From an uncultured Lachnospiraceae bacterium (lineage in GTDB: Bacteria; Bacillota_A; Clostridia; Lachnospirales; Lachnospiraceae), in contig CAMOZF010000118.1 in the NCBI GenBank assembly GCA_946630765.1, positions 1 through 6,043 on the forward strand: a stretch of 6,043 nucleotides of DNA, read 5' to 3'. Made by a program: the position numbers and the translations under genes. How positions within the stretch are numbered: position 1 is the stretch's first letter; every line of letters begins with the position of its first letter. The notes beneath the pieces are model-generated. The model had not been told where the DNA came from, did not search any database, and saw only the letters and a list, made by a program, of their open reading frames with translations. Of the stretch, positions 1 to 5,140 are shown piece after piece.

Positions 1-375
1 GTTGTAGATCTTGCCGTAGTCGGTATAGAGGCGCATATTGACCGTGATATTCGGATAGAGTGCCTCGAAATCTTTGATCGCCTTCTCATAGATCGCGGTC
101 TGCGTTTTATTGGTGTCATTCTTGGCCCAGAAGGTGATCTCATACTGCTTTCCCGTGTCGAATTCCTCCGGCACCGAGAAGGCGGAGCGCTTCGCGGAGC
201 CGTGGCAGGAGGTGAGCAGGAGGGCCGAGAGGACCAGGAGCAATAGAACCGGGAGGGTGTATCTGTGATGATGGGATGTCTCGGCGTGCCTTCGGCTTGC
301 TCGACATGACACCCCTGTCATCCTGAGCGAGCGAAGCGAGTCGAAGGATCCCATTCGTTTGGAAAATTTGCTCAT
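1..375 (-). CDS. Sugar ABC transporter solute-binding lipoprotein (family 1 type), N-terminal 125 residues, cut by window edge
   Basis: This would be the extracellular, membrane-anchored receptor that captures a sugar and delivers it to the two permeases encoded upstream in the same operon. I translated it directly from the minus strand; it stays open for 125 codons to position 1. Residues 38-57 form a hydrophobic segment ending in the lipobox LLTSC, with the lipidated cysteine at residue 57. The mature part (ITFWAKNDTN at 80-89, then a helix like KAIKDFEALYPNITVNM) is typical of the first strand and helix of family 1 solute-binding proteins. The start at 375 overlaps the stop of permease 2 (ATGA) and has AGGAGG nine bases upstream. 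The n-region is odd: about 37 residues instead of the usual 5-10, because residues 8-35 are encoded by two REP-like palindromes. No better downstream start is seen, since the ATGs at residues 8 and 19 lack a good ribosome site. The substrate cannot be told from this fragment. Confidence 0.9.
   Translation of the reverse strand, partial: MSKFSKRMGSFDSLRSLRMTGVSCRASRRHAETSHHHRYTLPVLLLLVLSALLLTSCHGSAKRSAFSVPEEFDTGKQYEITFWAKNDTNKTQTAIYEKAIKDFEALYPNITVNMRLYTDYGKIYN
273..311. repeat. REP-like imperfect palindrome A (GATGTC...GACATGACA type)
   Basis: The ends ATGTC (275-279) and GACAT (303-307) are inverted copies, and an inner GCC-TTC-GGC (288-296) can form a small stem. From memory, sequences of the form GATGTCTCG...CTCGACATGACA are scattered in many bacterial genomes as short dispersed repeats; only this one copy is in the window, so dispersal is not shown here. 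It lies inside the start of the solute-binding protein gene and encodes its residues 22-35 on the minus strand. Confidence 0.6.
316..352. repeat. REP-like imperfect palindrome B (TGTCATCCTGAGCG...TCGAAGGATCC type)
   Basis: ATCCT (320-324) and AGGAT (345-349) are inverted copies flanking a GCGAGCGAAGCGAG core that can fold back on itself. I recall TGTCATCCTGAGCG...GAAGGATC as a very common dispersed repeat in bacterial genomes and metagenomes; this is recollection, not a search result. It abuts palindrome A head to head: ATGACA (306-311), CCCC, TGTCAT (316-321) is a perfect 6-base inverted repeat. On the minus strand it encodes residues 8-20 of the binding protein, as GSFDSLRSLRMT. Confidence 0.65.
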
Positions 376-1247
376 CCCTTTGTACCTCCTCTCGAGACGC
401 CCTCCATGATCTTCTTGTGGAACAGCAGGAAGATCACGATCAGGGGGACGGAGATGACGACGACGGCCGCCATCATGGCAGGAATGTTCTCGCGGCCGAA
501 GCCGTTTTCGCGGATCTCCTGGATGCCATTGCTGACCAGGAAGTAATTCTGATCATCGGTAATGAGCCGCGGCCAGACGTAGCTGTTCCAGCACTCGATG
601 ACCTTGAGAATGATGATCGTGATAATCGTCGGACGGCAGATCGGAATCATGACGCGGAACAGGTATTTCAGGTCCCGCGTACCATCCACCTTTGCCGCGT
701 AGTACAGCTCGTCCGGCACCTGCGCGAAATTCTCCCTAAGAAGGTAAATATAGAAGACCGAGGCAACTGAGGGCAGGATCAGGCCCGGGAAGGTGTTCCG
801 CATGCCCCAGTTCGTGATGGTCACGAAGTTCGTGATGATCACCAGTTCATTCGGGATCATCATCAGCGCAAGGAACAGGGTGAACAGGAAGTCTCTTCCG
901 CGGAAATTCAGCCGCGCGAAGGCGTAGGCGGAGAAGACGATCACGACGATCATCATGGCCGTCGTAATGACCGTGAAGATGATCGTGTTCAGGAAATATT
1001 TCGCAAGCGGGACGGTCCGGAAGGCGTCGATATAGTTCTGAAGGGTCGGCTGCAGCGTGAAGAAAGCGGGCACGTATTCGCTGTTGTAGGCGCTGTAGCT
1101 CTTGACGGAGCTCAGGATCATCCAGTAGAAGGGGAAGAGGACCACGAGTCCCCAGACCGTCAGAAGCGTGTAGACAATGACGTTTCGCACGATATTTGAA
1201 GTCTTCGCGCGGCGTTCGAGCTTCTGCAGTTCTTTTTGGCTGTTCAT
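372..1247 (-). CDS. Sugar ABC transporter permease 2 (MalG/UgpE/AraQ-like, CUT1 family)
   Basis: This is one of the two integral membrane subunits forming the sugar channel; it pairs with permease 1 and docks on the ATPase. The 291 residues match the usual length of MalG-type subunits. About six membrane segments can be seen, near residues 22-46, 87-112, 117-138, 150-170, 200-216 and 258-277. The cytoplasmic EAA loop that contacts the ATPase lies at about 179-206, with AAKVDG (184-189) and the IP...P end. The C-terminus (GGTKG) is also typical of this subunit. The start at 1247 has AGGAGG (1255-1260) seven bases upstream. It lies 16 bases after the stop of permease 1 and overlaps the binding-protein start by four bases. 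MalG-like rather than MalF-like is inferred from the short N-terminus and C-terminal motif; the substrate is unknown. Confidence 0.93.
   Translation of the reverse strand: MNSQKELQKLERRAKTSNIVRNVIVYTLLTVWGLVVLFPFYWMILSSVKSYSAYNSEYVPAFFTLQPTLQNYIDAFRTVPLAKYFLNTIIFTVITTAMMIVVIVFSAYAFARLNFRGRDFLFTLFLALMMIPNELVIITNFVTITNWGMRNTFPGLILPSVASVFYIYLLRENFAQVPDELYYAAKVDGTRDLKYLFRVMIPICRPTIITIIILKVIECWNSYVWPRLITDDQNYFLVSNGIQEIRENGFGRENIPAMMAAVVVISVPLIVIFLLFHKKIMEGVSRGGTKG
385..390 (-). promoter_or_regulatory. Ribosome binding site of the solute-binding protein
   Basis: AGGAGG on the minus strand, nine bases before the ATG at 375 and inside the last codons of permease 2. It decides the start of the binding protein, and with the ATGA overlap suggests translational coupling to the permease. 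Confidence 0.8.
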
Positions 1248-1263
1248 CGTTCGTCCTCCTTTC

Positions 1264-2157
1264 TCAGTTATAGGTGACGCTGCGGCGGCTGACGGTCAGG
1301 TTGATGACGGTGATCGTCAGTACGATCGCAAACAGGATGATTGCGGCGGCCGAGGCGTAGCTCGGGTAGCCGCCGGAGTTTCCGTAGAGCATGTCATAGA
1401 CATAGCCGACGATGGTATTCATGCCGGCGGAATTCAGGTCGGTTCCGAAAAGCGCGACGGCGTCGGAGTAGGCCTTGAAGGCGCCGATAAAGCCGGTGAT
1501 GACCAGGTAGAAGATCATCGGGCTGATCATCGGCAGCGTGATCTTCCGGAAAATGCGCCATTTCGAGGTCCCGTCGACCCGGGCGGCATTGTAATAGTCC
1601 TGGTTGACCGAAGCGAGCGCGGAGGTCAGGATCAGGATCTTGAAGGGCATGACGATCCAGACGGTGTAGAAGCAGAGCACGAACATTTTGGCCCAGTAGG
1701 GACCGTCGATGAAATCGACCGACTTCCCGCCGAAGAGGTTGATCAGCAGGTTCACGAGGCCGTCCGAGTAGGCGGTTTTCTTGAAAAGGATCATGAAAAC
1801 GAGGCCGACCGCAAGGGTGTTCGTGACGTAGGGCAGGAAGAAGAGTGTCTGGTAAAGCTCTTTCAGCTTCGGAATCGACGAAAGCCCGACGGAAATCAGA
1901 AGCGCCAGCCCCGTCGACAGCGGAACCGTAATGATAACGAGGATGAAGGTGTTCTTCACGGCCTGCAGAAAGTAGGGATCGTGCAGGACGTAGGAGTAGT
2001 TGTAGAGGCCGATGCCGAAATAGCTCTGCGACGCCGAATTGTAGCCCTCTTCAAAGGAATAGACAAATACGTCGATCAGCGGATAGATCATGAAGAGGCC
2101 TAAAAAGGCGATCGCCGGCAGCAGGTACAGCCAGCCTTTCATGCTTTTATTTTCCAT
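1264..2157 (-). CDS. Sugar ABC transporter permease 1 (MalF/UgpA/AraP-like, CUT1 family)
   Basis: This is the second channel subunit of the importer. The 297 residues fit the UgpA/MsmF type, which lacks the large periplasmic loop of enterobacterial MalF. The N-terminal hydrophobic segment (WLYLLPAIAFLGLFMIYPL, 9-27) carries the LLPA...YP pattern usual in this subunit. Further membrane segments are near 68-92, 104-125, 158-180, 208-228 and 267-290. The EAA loop lies at about 185-213, with AARVDG (191-196) and ITLPMISP at its end. The start at 2157 has AGGAGG (2164-2169) six bases upstream, which directly abuts the ATPase stop codon; an alternative ATG at residue 6 has no good ribosome site. 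The gap to permease 2 is 16 bases. I am confident of the family; the transported sugar cannot be named. Confidence 0.93.
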   Translation of the reverse strand: MENKSMKGWLYLLPAIAFLGLFMIYPLIDVFVYSFEEGYNSASQSYFGIGLYNYSYVLHDPYFLQAVKNTFILVIITVPLSTGLALLISVGLSSIPKLKELYQTLFFLPYVTNTLAVGLVFMILFKKTAYSDGLVNLLINLFGGKSVDFIDGPYWAKMFVLCFYTVWIVMPFKILILTSALASVNQDYYNAARVDGTSKWRIFRKITLPMISPMIFYLVITGFIGAFKAYSDAVALFGTDLNSAGMNTIVGYVYDMLYGNSGGYPSYASAAAIILFAIVLTITVINLTVSRRSVTYN

Positions 2158-2169
2158 GTGCTTCCTCCT

Positions 2170-3282
2170 TTAGCCAAGCGGCTTCTGGTCGCCGAAGTAC
2201 AGCCGTTCTTCGGTGTCGGCGCTGAAAAGGTGCACCTTGTAGGGCTTTAAGCGGAAACGGACGGTGGAACTACTGGTGTCGGGCCGGTTCTCTGCGCTGA
2301 TGATCGAGCGGATCTGAACATTTTCGCAGAAATCGTGGTGGGAGATGACCGTGATGTCGCGGCCCATTACCTCGACTGCGCGAAGATTCAGGCACAGCGG
2401 GCCCTCGGGATCGAGGATGAAGCCCTCCGGCCGGATGCCGACGAAGACGTCCTGATCCGAAACGCCGGGCACCTCAAGCACTGCCTCTTCGCCGATGTAG
2501 AGATTTTCACCGGTGACAAAGCCCTTGAACACATTGATCGGCGGCGTGCCGAGGAATTTGGCGACGAAGAGGTTTTTCGGATCGTCATAGACGTCCTGCG
2601 GCTTTCCGATCTGCTGCACGAGGCCGGCCGACATAACGACGATCAGGTCGGAAATGCTCATCGCCTCCTCCTGGTCATGCGTGACGAAGATCGTCGTGAC
2701 CTGGGTTTCCTGCTGAATCCGCCGAAGCTCCTCTCTGGTCTGCAGACGGAGCCGGGCGTCGAGGTTTGAAAGCGGCTCGTCGAGAAGCAGAACGCGCGGC
2801 GTCTTCACGAGGGCGCGCGCGATCGCGACACGCTGCTGCTGGCCGCCGGAAAGCTCCGAGGGCTTCCGCTGCATGAGCTGGTCGATCTGGACAAGCTTTG
2901 CCGCCTCCAGTGCCTTCTCCTTCATCGCCTGCTTGGTCATTTTCTCTTTTCCGCGCAGGTTCCCCAGAGGAAACATGATGTTCTCCTCGACCGTGAGATG
3001 CGGATAGAGTGCATAGTTCTGGAAAACGAGTCCGACCCCGCGGTGCTCCGGCTCGAGACGCGTCACATCCTGATCTCCGAAAAGGATCCGGCCGTCCGTC
3101 GGCTTCTGCAGGCCGCTGATCAGATTCAGCGTCGTCGATTTGCCGCAGCCGGAGGGCCCGAGAAGGCCGATCAGCCTGGCGTCCGGAATCTCAAAGTTGA
3201 AATCGTTGACAGCGATCACGTCCGCGCCGCCTTTGTTGCGGTTCGGAAATTTCTTGGTAACATGTTCAAGTACAACCTTCAT
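2170..3282 (-). CDS. Sugar ABC transporter ATP-binding protein (MsmK/UgpC/MalK family)
   Basis: This cytoplasmic subunit hydrolyses ATP to drive uptake through the two permeases. In the 370 residues I see Walker A GPSGCGKST (42-50), the Q-loop glutamine (Q88 in VFQNYALYPHLTV), the signature LSGGQ (144-148), Walker B RVLLLDEP (163-170), the D-loop SNLDA and the switch histidine H202. After about residue 240 comes a TOBE/OB-type regulatory domain with VGIRPE (281-286). The length is normal for MalK-like proteins. The frame stays open far upstream, over the antisense of the helicase, but homology begins at MKVVLEHVTKKF, and the ATG at 3282 has GGGAGGAG just upstream, so I start it there. It is the first gene of the operon, 12 bases before permease 1. 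A dedicated ATPase is worth noting, because many Bacillota sugar importers share one encoded elsewhere. Confidence 0.95.
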   Translation of the reverse strand: MKVVLEHVTKKFPNRNKGGADVIAVNDFNFEIPDARLIGLLGPSGCGKSTTLNLISGLQKPTDGRILFGDQDVTRLEPEHRGVGLVFQNYALYPHLTVEENIMFPLGNLRGKEKMTKQAMKEKALEAAKLVQIDQLMQRKPSELSGGQQQRVAIARALVKTPRVLLLDEPLSNLDARLRLQTREELRRIQQETQVTTIFVTHDQEEAMSISDLIVVMSAGLVQQIGKPQDVYDDPKNLFVAKFLGTPPINVFKGFVTGENLYIGEEAVLEVPGVSDQDVFVGIRPEGFILDPEGPLCLNLRAVEVMGRDITVISHHDFCENVQIRSIISAENRPDTSSSTVRFRLKPYKVHLFSADTEERLYFGDQKPLG

Positions 3283-3285
3283 ATG

Positions 3286-3293
3286 CTCCTCCC
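3286..3293 (-). promoter_or_regulatory. Ribosome binding site of the ABC ATPase
   Basis: GGGAGGAG on the minus strand, three bases (CAT) before the ATG at 3282. It fixes the start of the ATPase inside a much longer open frame. Confidence 0.75.
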
Positions 3294-3321
3294 GTAAAAA
3301 GCATGGTTCTTCAATAACTGA

Positions 3322-3350
3322 ATCATAGCAGAATGACAGCCAAAAATCAA
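3322..3350 (-). promoter_or_regulatory. Sigma-A-type promoter of the sugar ABC operon
   Basis: On the minus strand the -35 box TTGATT (3350-3345) is followed after exactly 17 bases by the -10 box TATGAT (3327-3322). These match the consensus at four and five of six positions. Transcription would begin near 3315 and give a short leader of about 33 bases before the ATPase start at 3282. It is the best promoter on this strand in the divergent region. Confidence 0.7.
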
Positions 3351-3364
3351 TAAAAAACAGCTTC

Positions 3365-3378
3365 GCGGAGCGCTTGCA
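3365..3378 (-). promoter_or_regulatory. Possible catabolite-control (CRE-like) or LacI-family operator
   Basis: On the minus strand TGCAAGCGCTCCGC resembles the CcpA box TGWAARCGYTWNCW, with three mismatches, and its AAGCGCT core resembles LacI-family half-sites around a central CG. It lies 15 bases upstream of the -35 box of the operon and next to the presumed helicase promoter. Degenerate sites like this occur by chance, so this is weak. Confidence 0.2.
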
Positions 3379-3400
3379 TTCTTCTTTCTCATATGATAAG
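3374..3400 (+). promoter_or_regulatory. Weak candidate promoter for the SUV3-like helicase
   Basis: TTGCAT (3374-3379) can serve as a -35 box with GATAAG (3395-3400) as a -10 box at a short 15-base spacing. TATGAT at 3392-3397 is a better -10 but lacks a partner at 16-18 bases. Some promoter must lie in this 141-base divergent region, but its exact position is uncertain. Confidence 0.3.
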
Positions 3401-3423
3401 GTGTAAATACGAAAGGAAGGGAA

Positions 3424-5040
3424 ATGAGAAGACAGATCAAGGCGTATTCCGGGAAGCGTTTTCCGGAGAAGAAAAAGGCAGAGCGGCGGCCCAAAAAGTC
3501 CCGAAAAGACGCGGAGCTTCAGGCAAAGCTTCTGACCCGCATTCCGGCGGATTATATCGACCTCTTTCCGATGGCGCGGTCGATCCGGCGGCATTTCGTG
3601 CTGCATCTGGGACCGACAAATTCCGGGAAAACTCATGAGGCAATGGAAGCGCTGAGAGAGGCCGGATCCGGCATCTATCTCGGGCCGCTGAGGCTTCTTG
3701 CGTACGAGCAGTATGAGCAGATGAACCGGGACGGCTTTCCATGTTCTCTTGTGACCGGCGAGGAGCGTTACGAGGCGGAGGGCGCCTGCTTCCAGTCGTC
3801 CACGATCGAAATGCTGCCTCTCGCGCGAGAATTTTCCTGCGCTGTCATCGATGAAGCCCAGATGTGCGCGGACCGCGACCGGGGCGGGGCCTGGACCGCG
3901 GCGATCCTCGGCGTATGCGCGCCGGAGGTGCATGTCTGCGCCGCGCTTTACGCAAAGGACCTTCTGATCCGCATGATCACTGAATGCGGCGACAGCTATG
4001 AGCTCGTCATGCACGAGCGCCTGACCCCGCTTCTTGTCGAGAACGCCCGCTACCGGATGTCGCACGACACGAAAAAGGGCGACGCGCTGATCGTTTTCTC
4101 GAGGAAAAATGTCCACGCGGTCGCGGCGGAGCTGCATGAGCGCGGCTTTAAAACCAGCATCATCTACGGCGCCCTTCCCTATGACGTGCGGCACGAGCAG
4201 GCGCGGCTTTTCTCGGCGGGGGAGACGGACGTCGTCGTCGCAACCGATGCGATCGGCATGGGCATGAATCTGCCGATCCGGCGGATCGTCTTTCTTGAAA
4301 ACGACAAATTCGACGGCATTTCCCGCCGCCCGCTGGAGGACGAGGAAATCCGGCAGATTGCCGGCCGCGCGGGCCGCTACGGGCGCTATCCCGAGGGCTA
4401 TGTGACCTCGGAAGCCGGCAGAAAGCAGATCCGAAACGCCCTGGAAACGGAGAGCCTTCAGCTTCAGGCGGCGGTGATCGGCTTCCCGGAGACGCTTCTT
4501 TCGATCGACCTTCCGCTTGTCGAAATCCTCCGGCGCTGGGACCGGCTGAGTACGCATCCCGGCTATATCCGGGCCGATACCAAGCGCATGATCGCGCTCT
4601 GCGAGATGATACAGGACCTCTCGACGGACCGGAACTTCCTTTACCGCTGCCTGATGCTGACATTTGACGAGGATGACGAGAAGCTTCTGAGTCACTGGAA
4701 GGATATGTGCGCCGCCGAGGCCCGCGGGAAAAAATACCGGGTCGCCAAATACATCCCGGATGATGCGAAGATCAGCGCCGCGGGAAGCAGTCTGGACGAG
4801 CTGGAATACCTGTTCCGCCTCTGCGATCTTCTGTACAGCTACTGCGAGCGCTTTTCCCATCCGGAGCACCGGGAGGAGCTGATGCTTGTGAAAAACCGGA
4901 TCTCCAAAGCCATCCTCTCGATCCTTTCGAAGCAGCGCCTCAGCCCCAGAAGATGCCGCTTCTGCGGACGCAGAATCCCCTGGAACCATCCCTACGCGAT
5001 GTGCGAGAGCTGCTACCGCAGAAGATACCGGCGATACTGA
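3424..5040 (+). CDS. SUV3-like superfamily 2 RNA helicase with C-terminal four-cysteine tail
   Basis: This is a predicted ATP-dependent RNA (or RNA/DNA) helicase of 538 residues resembling SUV3, the mitochondrial degradosome helicase of eukaryotes, so a role in RNA unwinding or decay is inferred. Motifs in order are Walker A GPTNSGKT (63-70), Ia GPLRLLAYE (87-95), TGEER (111-115), DEAQ (143-146; SUV3 has DEIQ), DRGGAWTAAILG (152-163), IV LIVFSRK (222-228), V VATDAIGMGMNL (272-283) and VI QIAGRAGRYGRY (311-322). Residues 355-505 are helical; the stretch near 457-505 resembles the SUV3 C-terminal domain. The tail has C511-x2-C514 and C527-x2-C530 followed by arginines, which looks like a small zinc ribbon. 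The N-terminus (10-29) is strongly basic. The start at 3424 has AAAGGA six bases upstream. It is divergent from the sugar operon and probably monocistronic. The family is sure, the cellular role is not. Confidence 0.9.
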   Translation: MRRQIKAYSGKRFPEKKKAERRPKKSRKDAELQAKLLTRIPADYIDLFPMARSIRRHFVLHLGPTNSGKTHEAMEALREAGSGIYLGPLRLLAYEQYEQMNRDGFPCSLVTGEERYEAEGACFQSSTIEMLPLAREFSCAVIDEAQMCADRDRGGAWTAAILGVCAPEVHVCAALYAKDLLIRMITECGDSYELVMHERLTPLLVENARYRMSHDTKKGDALIVFSRKNVHAVAAELHERGFKTSIIYGALPYDVRHEQARLFSAGETDVVVATDAIGMGMNLPIRRIVFLENDKFDGISRRPLEDEEIRQIAGRAGRYGRYPEGYVTSEAGRKQIRNALETESLQLQAAVIGFPETLLSIDLPLVEILRRWDRLSTHPGYIRADTKRMIALCEMIQDLSTDRNFLYRCLMLTFDEDDEKLLSHWKDMCAAEARGKKYRVAKYIPDDAKISAAGSSLDELEYLFRLCDLLYSYCERFSHPEHREELMLVKNRISKAILSILSKQRLSPRRCRFCGRRIPWNHPYAMCESCYRRRYRRY

Positions 5041-5048
5041 TTTCGTGC

Positions 5049-5065
5049 GCTTTTCACAAAAAAGC
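5049..5065 (+). other. Weak AT-rich inverted repeat after the helicase
   Basis: GCTTTT (5049-5054), CACAA and AAAAGC (5060-5065) form a perfect 6-base stem nine bases after the helicase stop. No T-run follows and the stem is AT-rich, so it is not a convincing intrinsic terminator. It is the only hairpin I see between the two plus-strand genes. Confidence 0.25.
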
Positions 5066-5077
5066 AGAGATTCCCTC

Positions 5078-5105
5078 TTGACCTTTTTGGATTTTGGGAT
5101 AGAAT
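5078..5105 (+). promoter_or_regulatory. Sigma-A-type promoter of the isomerase-like gene
   Basis: TTGACC (5078-5083) and TAGAAT (5100-5105) each match the consensus at five of six positions and are 16 bases apart. They lie 36 bases upstream of the ATG at 5141, after the helicase stop, so the isomerase-like gene can be transcribed independently. Confidence 0.7.
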
Positions 5106-5140
5106 ACAATCAACAGCAGTCGTTCGAAAGGAGTGTAGCT

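Noticed and set aside
1177..2103. Plus-strand 308-codon frame opposite the permeases
   Set aside because: The translation is rich in D, E, R, G and V with no domain, as expected for the antisense of hydrophobic membrane protein genes. Permease 1 on the other strand is clear.
3266..3304. Short 12-codon upstream frame (MLFTGGAYEGCT) overlapping the ATPase start in the operon leader
   Set aside because: It lacks a ribosome site of its own, is very short and is not in frame with the ATPase. There is no attenuator structure or codon run to suggest a leader peptide.
4160..4663. 167-codon minus-strand frame inside the helicase region
   Set aside because: It is rich in S, R, G and P, has no domain and lies antisense to conserved helicase motifs V and VI.
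5041..5077. Intrinsic terminator for the helicase
   Set aside because: The only inverted repeat here is AT-rich with a 6-base stem and no following T-run, so I list it only as a weak hairpin.
3283..5109. Upstream extension of the ATPase frame, open for some 600 further codons on the minus strand
   Set aside because: It is antisense to the helicase, which carries clear family motifs. The extension has no recognisable domain, and the ATPase has a good ribosome site and a family-typical start at 3282. The open frame is a by-product of GC-rich codon use.
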